Part shown: positions 17,761 to 25,896 of the stretch, one piece after another
Numbering within the stretch: position 1 is the first letter of the stretch
Layout of the letters: each line of letters starts with the position of its first letter
Source: Nocardioides jejuensis
GTDB lineage: Bacteria; Actinomycetota; Actinomycetes; Propionibacteriales; Nocardioidaceae
Assembly: GCF_004337475.1 (NCBI RefSeq)
Contig: NZ_SJZJ01000009.1
Location: forward strand, 36,834-100,833
Length of the DNA stretch: 64,000 nt
Reading direction: 5' to 3'
Program-made: the position numbers and the translations under genes
Notes under the pieces: generated by a model
What the model saw: the letters and a program-made list of their open reading frames with translations, nothing else
Database searches by the model: none
Told to the model about the DNA's origin: nothing

Positions 17761-18474
17761 ATGCAGGCAAGGTCGAACGGCGTCTTCACGACCGCCCTCG
17801 TGCGAGACGGGCAGCCGCACCACCTCGGCCTGCACCTCGCGCGGCTGGTCGAGAGCGCCCGCATCGTCGGGCTCCCCCAGCCCACACCCGACGCCGTACG
17901 CCGCCGGGTCACCGTCGCCCTGACGGCACCCGATGCGCCCACGACAGCAGCCCGCATGCGTCTCGACTGGGACGGCACCGAGGCGACTGTGGCCATCGCG
18001 CCCTTCGCCGGCCACCCGCGCACCACGACCGTCCTGAGGGCTCCGGATCCGCGCGAGTCCGACTCCCCCACCGCCGGCGCCAAGACCGACGCGCTGGGCA
18101 GCCAGGGCCGCGCTCTCGTCGCGTGGGCCCAGGAGCACGGCGCAGGCGAAACACTGCTCGCCACCACGGCCGGCCTGCTGTGCGAGGGAGCCACGAGCAA
18201 CGTCTTCTACGTGGTCGACGGCGAGCTCCGGACACCCACGCTCCACACGGGCCTGCTCAACGGCATCGCGCGGCAGCTACTCCTGGACGCGACCGGCGCC
18301 GTGGAGGTCGACGCGCCGTACGACGTCCTCGGCCGGGCCGACGAGGTCTTCCTGACCAGCAGCCTGCGCGGCGTACAACCGGTGACTGCTGTCGACGGCA
18401 GGGAGATCGGCGGGCCGGGTCCCGTCACGAGAGCAGCCCAGCAGGCGTGGGCGGCACTCGCCACCGACGACTGA
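17761..18474 (+). CDS. Class IV PLP-dependent aminotransferase / aminodeoxychorismate lyase-like
   Basis: The 237-residue product has the class IV pattern: NGVFTTALVRDGQPHHLGLHLARL at the N-terminus, a likely PLP lysine in GAKTD, EGATSNVF (cofactor-binding loop) and the late motif TSSLRGVQPV. It is shorter than typical BCAT (about 300-360) and slightly short of PabC (about 270), because the usual leader before GVFTT is missing. GGGAGG eight bases upstream supports this start. Substrate cannot be told: aminodeoxychorismate lyase for folate synthesis or a D-amino-acid/branched-chain aminotransferase are options. No pab genes lie nearby. Confidence 0.85.
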   Translation: MQARSNGVFTTALVRDGQPHHLGLHLARLVESARIVGLPQPTPDAVRRRVTVALTAPDAPTTAARMRLDWDGTEATVAIAPFAGHPRTTTVLRAPDPRESDSPTAGAKTDALGSQGRALVAWAQEHGAGETLLATTAGLLCEGATSNVFYVVDGELRTPTLHTGLLNGIARQLLLDATGAVEVDAPYDVLGRADEVFLTSSLRGVQPVTAVDGREIGGPGPVTRAAQQAWAALATDD

Positions 18475-18509
18475 CAGTCCGGCCGCAACACGCCCCGGAA
18501 ATGACACAA

Positions 18510-18540
18510 GGTCCGAACCCCTCCCTCCGGGGTTCGGACC
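18510..18540. terminator. Bidirectional terminator
   Basis: Perfect 12-bp stem (arm GGTCCGAACCCC) with a seven-base TCCCTCC loop between the convergent aminotransferase and SsgA-like genes. It fits both directions. Confidence 0.85.
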
Positions 18541-18559
18541 CATGTCGACGAGCAGCAGG

Positions 18560-18988
18560 TCAGGCAGCCATCAGCTGTCCGATCAGCATGTCGAGATCGA
18601 GGTGCTCGCCCTCGGTGCCGAGCGGCACAGCGGCGAGCGTGCGGTTGACGAAGCGGTAGAGGTCCTTCGTCGCGACCTGGACCAGCAGCTCGCCGTCGGG
18701 CGAGTGGAGCTCGATGATCACGACGGCCTGGCCCTCGGCGTCGAGGCACGGCCACACGTGGACGTCACCGTCGCCGGCCGGCGTGGTCAGGCCACGGACC
18801 ATCAGGTCACGGGCGAAGGTCCAGACGACGTCGCCACCCGCGGTGCGGAACGTCGTGGTGACGGCGTACGGGTCGACGGAGGTGTAGCCGAGCTCACCAG
18901 GCAGGGTCATCGTCTGACCACCGCCGTCGACACAGTCGAGGGTGACGGCCTCGGTGACCGTCATGGTCCTGATCTCGTCGAACTTCAT
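18560..18988 (-). CDS. SsgA/SsgB-like cell division regulator
   Basis: The 142-residue product matches the SsgA-like family over its length: DPYAVTTTF, then WTFARDLMVRGL, GDGDVHVWP, SPDGELLVQV and a C-terminal DLDMLIGQL. In Streptomyces, SsgB recruits FtsZ to septation sites; orthologues also occur in non-sporulating actinobacteria. The ATG of MKFDEIRTM has GGAGGT five bases upstream and is preferred to starts further up. It stands alone in a 171-base upstream region shared with a divergent membrane-protein gene. Confidence 0.92.
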   Translation of the reverse strand: MKFDEIRTMTVTEAVTLDCVDGGGQTMTLPGELGYTSVDPYAVTTTFRTAGGDVVWTFARDLMVRGLTTPAGDGDVHVWPCLDAEGQAVVIIELHSPDGELLVQVATKDLYRFVNRTLAAVPLGTEGEHLDLDMLIGQLMAA

Positions 18989-19159
18989 GGTGATTACCTC
19001 CGTCGAGGGGCCCCTCGTCATGGGCCCTACGCGAGAGGAACGGTCCTTGACATCCGTCATGACGCGGTTTCGACATCAGTTCTCGGGTGACCCCAGTCAC
19101 ACGAAACTGGCCGGGTGCAACCAACTGCCGTCCGCACGCGCGCCGACTAACCTCGCCCC

Positions 19160-19552
19160 ATGGCGGAGGTGCACTGGTTCAGGCGGATCCACCAGCGCCT
19201 GCACGCGCATCCCGTGAGCGGTGCGATCACCAAGGTCGTGATCACCGTGCTCGGCCTCCTCGTGCTCACGGCCGGGCTGGTCATGATGGTCACGCCCGGC
19301 CCCGGCGTCGTCGGGATCCTGGCCGGCCTCGGTCTGCTGGCTCTCGAGTGGGACTGGGCACGCCGCTGGCTCGCCGCTGCGCGGCACAAGGCGGCGGCGA
19401 CCGCCGAGCAGGCGCGCACCATGGACCCGGCCGTACGCCGGCGCCGCACGCTCCTGCTGGCGCTCGCGGTCGCCCTCGTCGGCGGCATCGCAACAGTGCT
19501 GGTCTGGCAGTTCGGCTGGCCCGGTTTCGGCTCGCTCAACCCTGTGCGCTAG
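19160..19552 (+). CDS. PGPGW-domain (TIGR02611-type) membrane protein
   Basis: The 130-residue protein has membrane segments at about residues 23-46 and 51-67 around the family signature TPGPGVVGILAGLGLLALEW, and a third at about 98-116. The amphipathic charged stretch RHKAAATAEQARTMD connects them. The family is conserved in actinobacteria without a known function. A tRNA-Val gene begins 17 bases after its stop. Confidence 0.88.
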   Translation: MAEVHWFRRIHQRLHAHPVSGAITKVVITVLGLLVLTAGLVMMVTPGPGVVGILAGLGLLALEWDWARRWLAAARHKAAATAEQARTMDPAVRRRRTLLLALAVALVGGIATVLVWQFGWPGFGSLNPVR

Positions 19553-19569
19553 GGTTTCTGACACACCAC

Positions 19570-19641
19570 GGGTGATTGGCGCAGTGGTAGCGCACTTCGT
19601 TCACACCGAAGGGGTCACTGGTTCGAACCCAGTATCACCCA
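19570..19641 (+). tRNA. tRNA-Val(CAC)
   Basis: Acceptor GGGTGAT/ATCACCC, discriminator A, no encoded CCA. Anticodon stem CTTCG/CGAAG with loop TTCACAC gives CAC. Closely resembles the tRNA-Val(GAC) in this window in the D and T arms (GGTTCGAAC). Confidence 0.95.
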
Positions 19642-19653
19642 CCGCGGGAAAAG

Positions 19654-19690
19654 CCCCGCTGGTCCGCGGTAACGCGACCAGCGGGGTTTT
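19654..19690 (+). terminator. Rho-independent terminator after tRNA-Val
   Basis: Stem of 14 pairs with one bulged C (arm CCCCGCTGGT paired with ACCAGCGGGG, extended by CGCG), GTAA loop, followed by TTTT. Confidence 0.9.
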
Positions 19691-19714
19691 CTCATTCCTG
19701 CGAGGAGGATGGGC

Positions 19715-20719
19715 GTGAGCATTCCGGGGCCGGTGCAGGCGGCCTTCGTGCTGCAACCGCAGGAAGGCACGCGCTGGGTCGCGCTCCGCGCCGCGGCCTC
19801 GACCGGCGTACCGCTGCTCCTCCTCTGGGCGACCGGGCACCTGGAGTGGTCGCTCTTCTCAACCTTCGGTGCCTTCGCCTCCGTCTACGGCCGCGGAGAG
19901 TCGCACCGGGCGCGCTTCGTCATGCAGGTGACGGTGGGGATGCTGCTCACCGTCGCCGTCTCGCTGGGCACCCTGGTCGGCTGCCTCGACAGCCGCGCGT
20001 GGATCGCGATCGTCGCGTCCGCGGCCATCGCAGCCGTCGGAGCCGTGCTGTCGGACCTGCAGCAGTGGCACCCGCCCGGCCCGATGTTCTTCGTCTTCGC
20101 CGTCGCCTCGACGGCCTCCATCCCGGCCCAGCCGGGCACCGCGGCGACAGCTGCCGTCGTCGCCTCGGCTGCTGCCGCGTTCGCCGTCCTCGTCGGAGCC
20201 GTCGGCGCCGTCCGGAGCGGGTGGGGCGCGCCGCGGCCCCGCCCCGCGCGCACGATCGACCATGCGCTGCGCCGCCACGTCGCCCGGAGCGTCGTGGCCG
20301 TTGCGCTGGCCGGGACGATCGCCACCTCTGTCGGGATCGGGCGGCCCTACTGGGCGATGATCGCCGCCGTCGTACCTCTTGCGGCTCGCGAGCTCGACGC
20401 GCAGCTGACCCGGGCACTGCAGCGTGCAGCCGGGACGACGATCGGCCTCCTGCTCGCCGCCGTCCTCCTCGAACTGCGGCTGAGCGGCCTGGTGGTGATC
20501 CTCATCGTGACCGCGTTGCTCGCCATGACCGAGGCGCTGGTCGGTCGCAACTACGCGCTGGCGCTGGTCACGATCACGCCGCTGGCGCTGCTCATGGTCC
20601 ACCTGGCCAGCCCGACGCCCACCGGTGTCCTGCTCTGGGACCGCTGGATCGAGACGATCATCGGTGTCGTCGTCGGAGCCGGAGTCGGCTACCTGACGCG
20701 CGCACGCCCCACCCGCTGA
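19715..20719 (+). CDS. FUSC-family membrane protein
   Basis: The protein of about 335 residues has about ten hydrophobic helices in two halves, each with the FUSC (fusaric-acid-resistance/aromatic-acid-exporter) pattern. The second half has GRPYWAMIAAVVPL and the helix-breaking RALQRAAGTTIGLLLA typical of the family. It lacks the large cytoplasmic domain of AaeB, as actinobacterial members do. The GTG at 19715 is preferred because GAGGAGG lies six bases before it; an ATG two codons upstream overlaps that ribosome site. Transport substrate is not indicated. Confidence 0.88.
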   Translation: MSIPGPVQAAFVLQPQEGTRWVALRAAASTGVPLLLLWATGHLEWSLFSTFGAFASVYGRGESHRARFVMQVTVGMLLTVAVSLGTLVGCLDSRAWIAIVASAAIAAVGAVLSDLQQWHPPGPMFFVFAVASTASIPAQPGTAATAAVVASAAAAFAVLVGAVGAVRSGWGAPRPRPARTIDHALRRHVARSVVAVALAGTIATSVGIGRPYWAMIAAVVPLAARELDAQLTRALQRAAGTTIGLLLAAVLLELRLSGLVVILIVTALLAMTEALVGRNYALALVTITPLALLMVHLASPTPTGVLLWDRWIETIIGVVVGAGVGYLTRARPTR

Positions 20720-20743
20720 GCGGGCGCGGAGGCGGTACGTCGG

Positions 20744-21079
20744 TCAGTCGGCGACTTCGCCGAAGATGCTGACCCGGTCGTCGGCAGTGCCGGACTGGCC
20801 CTTGGTCACCGAGGAGACGAAGCGGAAGTCGTCACCGACCGCCGGCAGGGCGGATCCGGAGACCCGCTCCCACTGGCCGCAGATCGTGTTGCCCTCGGCG
20901 CCCGCCAGGTCGGAGACCGCGTCGGACTTCAGGCAGAGACGGTGCGTCTTCGCGTCGTACGACGAGACGACGGCTGTGGTGCGGTCGGGTGAGTCCCAGC
21001 CGGTGACCGCCCCCGTCAGGTAGCCGCCAGCGAAGACGATGACGCCCGCAGCGATGACAACGGGGGTCGGAAGGTTCAC
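20744..21079 (-). CDS. Small membrane-anchored hypothetical protein
   Basis: About 111 residues: one N-terminal hydrophobic segment (TPVVIAAGVIVFAGGYLTGAV), then a soluble domain with a likely disulphide pair (HRLCLKSD and NTICGQWE) and a C-terminal strand DRVSIFGEVAD. Probably anchored with the domain outside. The gene starts 14 bases after the YihY-family gene ends, so the two are likely co-transcribed. Start GTG chosen on a weak GGGA; a GTG three codons upstream is possible. Function unknown. Confidence 0.65.
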   Translation of the reverse strand: MNLPTPVVIAAGVIVFAGGYLTGAVTGWDSPDRTTAVVSSYDAKTHRLCLKSDAVSDLAGAEGNTICGQWERVSGSALPAVGDDFRFVSSVTKGQSGTADDRVSIFGEVAD

Positions 21080-21093
21080 GTTTCCCACAGGCG

Positions 21094-22002
21094 TCAGTCT
21101 CGCACGGACCTGTTTGTCAGGTGCGGCCACACGACGTCGACCGAGGCGTTGACCGCGGCTCCGATGAGGACGGCGATCGAGACGATGTAGAGCCAGATCA
21201 GGACGGTGATCGGCGCGGAGAGCGGGCCGTAGACGCTCGTCGACTCCCCCGCCGTCGCGGTGAGGACCGTGCGAAGCAGCCAGGAGCCCCCGATCCAGCA
21301 GACGATCGTGAAGAAGGCCCCCGGCAGGTGGTAGCGCCAGGCCGATCGCGACGGCACGCTCACGTGGTAGAGCGTCGTCAGGAAGCACACGCAGAGCAGC
21401 AACACCGTGGGCCAGTAGAGGCTCTCCAGGAAGTCCAGGCGGTCGGGGATCCACCGGCGGACCAGCGACGGCCCGGCGATGACCAGTGGGATCGTGACCA
21501 TGCCCGTCAGCAGGCCGAGGATGTAGAGACCGAAGGAGAGCACGCGGGTCCGGATGATCCCCCGCTCGCCGCCGAGCCCGTGCATGATCGTGATGGTGTC
21601 GACGAAGACGTTGAGCGCGCGCGACCCTGACCAGAGCGCCAGCACGAAGCCGATCGAGATGACGTCGAGGCGACCGCCCTTGGTGACGATGTCGAACGTC
21701 GGCGCGATCACCGCGTTGACCGTGCTCTCCGTCATCGCCTGACTGGCCAGGTCGATCACGTCGGAGCGGATCTCCCGCATCTGGACCGCCGTGAACTCCC
21801 GCACGAAGAAGCCGATCGCCCCCGTGAGCGCGAAGACGAGGGGCGGCACCGACAGCACCGCAAAGAACGCCGCCTCGGCCGCGAGGCCGGTCACCCGCCA
21901 GCGCAGGCAGGACGCGACCGTCGCAGTGATCAACCGCCAGAGGTCATGACCCACCCGGCGTACGACGCGGCGGAGCAGCGCAAGCAGCTCGTCCGACGTC
22001 AT
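21094..22002 (-). CDS. YihY/BrkB-family inner membrane protein
   Basis: 302 residues with six hydrophobic helices and the family motif GLAAEAAFFAVLSVPPLVFAL near the N-terminus, plus YGPLSAPITVLIWLYIVSIAVLIGAAVNA at the end. The family was once thought to be RNase BN; that is no longer accepted, and its role (transport or envelope) is open. The ATG of MTSDELLALL has no clear Shine-Dalgarno sequence. Confidence 0.9.
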   Translation of the reverse strand: MTSDELLALLRRVVRRVGHDLWRLITATVASCLRWRVTGLAAEAAFFAVLSVPPLVFALTGAIGFFVREFTAVQMREIRSDVIDLASQAMTESTVNAVIAPTFDIVTKGGRLDVISIGFVLALWSGSRALNVFVDTITIMHGLGGERGIIRTRVLSFGLYILGLLTGMVTIPLVIAGPSLVRRWIPDRLDFLESLYWPTVLLLCVCFLTTLYHVSVPSRSAWRYHLPGAFFTIVCWIGGSWLLRTVLTATAGESTSVYGPLSAPITVLIWLYIVSIAVLIGAAVNASVDVVWPHLTNRSVRD

Positions 22003-22023
22003 GGGGATCAACCTAGCGACCGG

Positions 22024-22068
22024 AAATGCCAAGTCGGCGCCGGGAAACGCCCCCAGCGCCGACTTGGC
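22024..22068 (-). terminator. Terminator of the dicarboxylate symporter gene
   Basis: Perfect 13-bp stem (arm GCCAAGTCGGCGC) with a 15-base loop, eight bases after the symporter stop. On the minus strand it is followed by ATTT. Confidence 0.8.
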
Positions 22069-22076
22069 GGTGTGAC

Positions 22077-23456
22077 TCACACCGTGGCGTGCTCCTGAGT
22101 GGCCGGAACGACGGCCGGGTTGCCCGTGTCGCCATGACCGTCGTCCACCATGCTGGACTCGTCGAAGGGGTCCTCGCCCGACAGCACCCGGTCCAGCTGG
22201 GCGCGGTCGATGCCGCCGGTCCACCCGGCGACGAGCACCGTGGCGACAGCGTTGCCAGCGAAGTTGGTGAGGGCGCGCGCCTCGGACATGAAGCGGTCGA
22301 TGCCGACGATCAGGCCGACCCCGTCGAGCAGCTCGGGGCGGTGGGACGACAGGCCGCCGGCGAGCGTGGCCATGCCGGCACCGGTGACGCCCGCGGCGCC
22401 CTTCGAGGCGATCATCATGAAGAGAAGCAGCGAGATCTGCTCCCCCACGGACAGCGGGTTGCCCATGGCGGACGCGATGAAGAGCGAGGCCATCGTCAGG
22501 TAGATCGCGGTGCCGTCGAGGTTGAACGAGTAGCCGGTCGGCACGACCACACCGACCGTCGGTCGGTCGACGCCCGCGTGCTCCATCTTGGCGATGAGAC
22601 GCGGCAGGGCCGACTCGGAGGACGAGGTCGACAGGATCAGCAGGAACTCGCGGCCGAGGTAGCGGAGCAGGCTGAAGAGGTTCACGCCGGCCGCCACGCG
22701 CAGGATCGTGCCGAGCACGACGAAGACGAAGAGCGCACAGGTCAGGTAGAAGCCGAGCATCAGCACAGCCAGGCTCTTGAGGGCGTCAACGCCCGTCTCC
22801 CCGACGACCGCGGCCATGGCGCCGAAGGCACCGACGGGCGCCACCCACATGATCATCGAGAGCACCCGGAAGACCAGGCGCTGCACGTGGCCCACGCCCC
22901 GGAGCACCGGCTCGCCGGACGCACCCATCGCCTGGAGCGCGAAGCCGACCAGGAGCGCAACCAGGAGCGTCTGCAGCACCTCGCCCGACGTCAGGCCGCC
23001 GAGCATCGAGGTCGGGATGATGCCCAGCAGGAAGTCGGCCGTCGTGGCGTGAGCGCCTTCGGCGAGACCCGAACCCGCGGACGCCGTGGCGGCCGTGATG
23101 TGCAGGCCGCTGCCGGGGTGGAGCAGGTTGCCGACGACCAGGCCGATGCCCAGGGCCACCGTCGACATCACCAGGAAGTAGCCGAGCGCCAGGCCGCCGA
23201 CGCGACCGACCCTGGCCGCGCTGCGTACCGAACCGACGCCCAGGACGATCGTGCAGAAGATGACCGGCTGGATCATCATCTTGATCAGGGCGACGAAGGC
23301 CTGGCCGAGCGGCTTGAGCTGCACCGCGAAGTCCGGCGCGAGGATGCCGACGGCGATGCCGAGGGCGACCGCGCCGATCACGGCGAGGTAGAGGTAGTGG
23401 GTGCGGTCCTTGCGGCCCGTTGCCTGGCCGTTCGGCCGTGCGGTGCTGTCGCTCAT
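22077..23456 (-). CDS. dctA: C4-dicarboxylate:cation symporter (DAACS family)
   Basis: The 459-residue protein carries the family's signature elements: the serine-rich re-entrant loop STSSSESALPRLI, SFNLDGTAIYLTMASLFIA, and MIASKGAAGVTGAG. It has eight membrane helices in the family fold. DctA imports succinate, fumarate, malate or aspartate with protons or sodium. Start MSDSTARPNG has GGAGGAA five bases upstream. It lies divergent from a CitA/DcuS-type sensor kinase gene, the usual arrangement for dicarboxylate-induced uptake, and shares a 130-base promoter region with it. Confidence 0.93.
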   Translation of the reverse strand: MSDSTARPNGQATGRKDRTHYLYLAVIGAVALGIAVGILAPDFAVQLKPLGQAFVALIKMMIQPVIFCTIVLGVGSVRSAARVGRVGGLALGYFLVMSTVALGIGLVVGNLLHPGSGLHITAATASAGSGLAEGAHATTADFLLGIIPTSMLGGLTSGEVLQTLLVALLVGFALQAMGASGEPVLRGVGHVQRLVFRVLSMIMWVAPVGAFGAMAAVVGETGVDALKSLAVLMLGFYLTCALFVFVVLGTILRVAAGVNLFSLLRYLGREFLLILSTSSSESALPRLIAKMEHAGVDRPTVGVVVPTGYSFNLDGTAIYLTMASLFIASAMGNPLSVGEQISLLLFMMIASKGAAGVTGAGMATLAGGLSSHRPELLDGVGLIVGIDRFMSEARALTNFAGNAVATVLVAGWTGGIDRAQLDRVLSGEDPFDESSMVDDGHGDTGNPAVVPATQEHATV

Positions 23457-23531
23457 CAGTTCCTCCAGCGGTGTGCGGGTCCCTCCCGACCACCTCATGC
23501 TGTCCACCGATGTGACGGCCGTCACCGTTCT

Positions 23532-23576
23532 GTTCACAGAGTTCACGGCCCTGCACGGCAGCCGCGAACCGTGCAG
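23532..23576. promoter_or_regulatory. Candidate operator between dctA and its two-component system
   Basis: Two elements are seen: a direct repeat GTTCAC-N3-GTTCAC at 23532-23546, and a perfect 8-bp dyad CTGCACGG-N10-CCGTGCAG at 23551-23576. The second ends 10 bases before the kinase start. Placement between divergent dctA and citA/citB-type genes suggests response-regulator binding; inference. Confidence 0.45.
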
Positions 23577-23586
23577 AATCACCGAC

Positions 23587-25164
23587 ATGCGCCGACCCCG
23601 TCGTGACAGCTCCGTCGCGCGGCAGATCCTGCTCCTGCAGCTGCTGCTCGTGACCGTGCTGGTCGCTGCCGCGCTCGGCCTGGCGGCGTACGACGCACGG
23701 GGTGATGTGCGGACCCAGGCGAGGGCCGAGACGCTGGTGACCGCCCGCGCGGTGGCCGACTCCCCCACTGTGCTGGCGGCGCTGCGGGGCCCGGAGCCCT
23801 GCCGTGCGCTGGAGCCGTACGCCGAGGACGTGCGGCAGGACACGGGGACGGACTTCGTGGTGATCATGCGTCCCGACCGGACCCGCTGCACCCACCCCGA
23901 CCCGACGCAGATCGGCAAGCTCTTCATCGGCGACCTCGGCACTGCGCCGCAGGGACGCCCCTTCAGCCAGGAGTACGCCGGCACGTTGGGCCCCTCGGTC
24001 CGCACGGTCGTGCCGGTCACCGACGGCGGGGAGGTCATCGCCTACGTGGCCGTCGGCATCACGCTCGACCGGCTCAACAGCCAGCTGGTGCGCGCCCTGT
24101 TGCCGCTCGGCATCGCGGGCGGGCTCGTGCTGCTCGCCGGCACAGCCGGAGCCTTCCTCGTCAACAGGCGCCTCCGCCGCCAGACCCACGGCATGGGCGC
24201 CGACGAGATCACCCGGATGTACGAGTACTACGACGCGGTCCTCCACGCGGTGCGTGAGGGCCTGGTCCTGGTGGACACCCGCGACCGCGTCCAGCTCGTC
24301 AACGACGAAGCGCGGCGCCTGCTCTCCCTGCCTGACGACGTGGCTGGCCGCTCGGTCCACGAGCTGGGTCTGCCTCCGGCCCTGAGCCGCGCAGCGGTCG
24401 GGGAGAACGCCGCAGCCGACGACATCTACGTCACCGACCGCCACGTGCTCGTCGTGAGCTCCTCCCCTGCCGTCTGGCGCGGGCGCACCGTCGGCTCCGT
24501 GGTCTCGCTACGGGACCGGACCGAGCTCCAGGACGTGTCCGGTGAGCTCGACCTGGTCCGCGGGCTGACAGACTCGCTGCGCGCGCAGAACCACGAGGCA
24601 GCCAACCGGCTGCACGCCGTCGTGTCGCTCATCGAGATGGGCCAGCCGGAGGAAGCAGTCGAGTTCGCCATCGGCGAGCTCCACGTCGCCCAGCTGCTCA
24701 CCGACCGGCTGACGGCCTCCATCGAGGAACCCGTGGTCGCCGCACTCCTGCTCGGCAAGAGCGCCGAGGCCGCCGAGCGCGGCATCGCGCTGGAGGTCGC
24801 CGGCCGGCTCACGACCGCGGGACTGCCGTTGTCGTCGCGCGAGCTGCTCACGCTCGTCGGCAATCTCGTCGACAACGCCCTCGACGCCGCCACGAGCTCC
24901 GAGGTACGCCGGGTGCGCGTCGCGTTCGACAGCGGGGGCGGCTGGTTCGCGGTCACCGTCGACGACAGCGGCCCCGGCATCCCCATAGGCGACGTGGACC
25001 GGGTGCTGGAGCGCGGCTGGTCCACCAAGGCCGCCTCGGGGCGCGGCGTCGGGCTCGCCCTCGTGGCCCAGCTGGTCCGCCGACATGGCGGCACGGTCAC
25101 CGTCGGCGACGCCCCGCTGGGCGGCGCCCGCTTCCACGTCGCGATCCCCGTGGAGGCGCCATGA
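23587..25164 (+). CDS. Sensor histidine kinase, CitA/DcuS family
   Basis: 525 residues: membrane helix 1 (about 12-35), an extracytoplasmic PAS-like sensor with the conserved stretch TGTDFVVIMRPDRTRCTHPD, membrane helix 2 (about 178-200), a cytoplasmic PAS domain, then the kinase core. The phosphoacceptor is H336 in RAQNHEAANRLH; the N box is GNLVDNALDAA and the G boxes DDSGPGIP and GRGVGLAL. The family senses citrate or C4-dicarboxylates from outside. The start lacks an obvious ribosome site. It overlaps the regulator gene by ATGA, and dctA is the divergent neighbour, so dicarboxylates are the likely ligand. Confidence 0.93.
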   Translation: MRRPRRDSSVARQILLLQLLLVTVLVAAALGLAAYDARGDVRTQARAETLVTARAVADSPTVLAALRGPEPCRALEPYAEDVRQDTGTDFVVIMRPDRTRCTHPDPTQIGKLFIGDLGTAPQGRPFSQEYAGTLGPSVRTVVPVTDGGEVIAYVAVGITLDRLNSQLVRALLPLGIAGGLVLLAGTAGAFLVNRRLRRQTHGMGADEITRMYEYYDAVLHAVREGLVLVDTRDRVQLVNDEARRLLSLPDDVAGRSVHELGLPPALSRAAVGENAAADDIYVTDRHVLVVSSSPAVWRGRTVGSVVSLRDRTELQDVSGELDLVRGLTDSLRAQNHEAANRLHAVVSLIEMGQPEEAVEFAIGELHVAQLLTDRLTASIEEPVVAALLLGKSAEAAERGIALEVAGRLTTAGLPLSSRELLTLVGNLVDNALDAATSSEVRRVRVAFDSGGGWFAVTVDDSGPGIPIGDVDRVLERGWSTKAASGRGVGLALVAQLVRRHGGTVTVGDAPLGGARFHVAIPVEAP

Positions 25165-25841
25165 GCATCCGGGTGCTGGTCGTCGAGGACGAGGAGATCG
25201 CGGCGCGCGCCCACGCGGCGTACACGGAGCGGGTCACGGGGTTCGAGACCGCTGGCGTCGCGCGCTCCGCGGGCGAAGCGCTCCGGATGCTCGGCGCCGA
25301 CCCGGACATCCAGCTCGTGCTCCTCGACATGCACCTCCCCGACGGCCACGGCCTGGGGCTCGTGCAGCGCCTGCGCGCCGCCGGGCATCTCTGTGACGTC
25401 ATCGCGGTGACCTCCGCGCGTGACGCCGACGTCGTCCGTGCTGCGGTGGCGCAGGGCGTCGTGCAGTACCTGCTGAAGCCGTTCACGTTCGCGACGTTCC
25501 GCGACAAGCTCGAGCAGTACGCCGCGTACCGCGCGCAGCTCTCCTCGAGCGGCACGCAGGTCGCGCAGCACGACGTCGACGCCATGTTCGGAGCGTTGCG
25601 CTCGCGGGGTGGCAGCGCACCGCTCCCCAAGGGGATGTCCGCCGAGTCACTGCGCGACGTGGCCGACGCGCTGCGCGCGGCCGAGGCGAGCATGTCCGCC
25701 TCCGAGGTCGCTGCGGAGATCGGCGCCTCGCGGGTCACGGCACGTCGTTATCTGGAGCACCTTGCCGACACCGGCTCCGTCGAGCGCACCCAGCGCTACG
25801 GCGGGGCCGGCCGACCCGAGATCGCCTACCGCTGGCGGTGA
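25161..25841 (+). CDS. Response regulator, CitB/DcuR family
   Basis: 226 residues. The receiver domain has phosphoacceptor D56 in LLDMHLPDGHG, a conserved Thr/Ser (VTSARD) and Lys (LLKPFTF). The C-terminal DNA-binding helix-turn-helix (SASEVAAEIGASRVTARRYLEHL) with a final wing GRPEIAYRWR is typical of the CitB group. Translationally coupled to the kinase. Expected to activate dctA. Confidence 0.93.
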   Translation: MSIRVLVVEDEEIAARAHAAYTERVTGFETAGVARSAGEALRMLGADPDIQLVLLDMHLPDGHGLGLVQRLRAAGHLCDVIAVTSARDADVVRAAVAQGVVQYLLKPFTFATFRDKLEQYAAYRAQLSSSGTQVAQHDVDAMFGALRSRGGSAPLPKGMSAESLRDVADALRAAEASMSASEVAAEIGASRVTARRYLEHLADTGSVERTQRYGGAGRPEIAYRWR

Positions 25842-25849
25842 AATGCCGA

Positions 25850-25888
25850 AGGGTCCCGGCCGGCGCCTGAGCGCTGTGCCGGGACCCT
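25850..25888. terminator. Bidirectional terminator between response regulator and glyA
   Basis: 11-bp perfect stem (arm AGGGTCCCGGC) with a 17-base loop that itself contains GCGC complementarity, eight bases from each convergent stop codon. Confidence 0.8.
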
Positions 25889-25896
25889 GTCGTCGC

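Noticed and set aside
22026..23606. 526-residue open frame on the plus strand
   Set aside because: Lies opposite dctA, whose transporter motifs are unmistakable; the opposing translation is charged low-complexity sequence.
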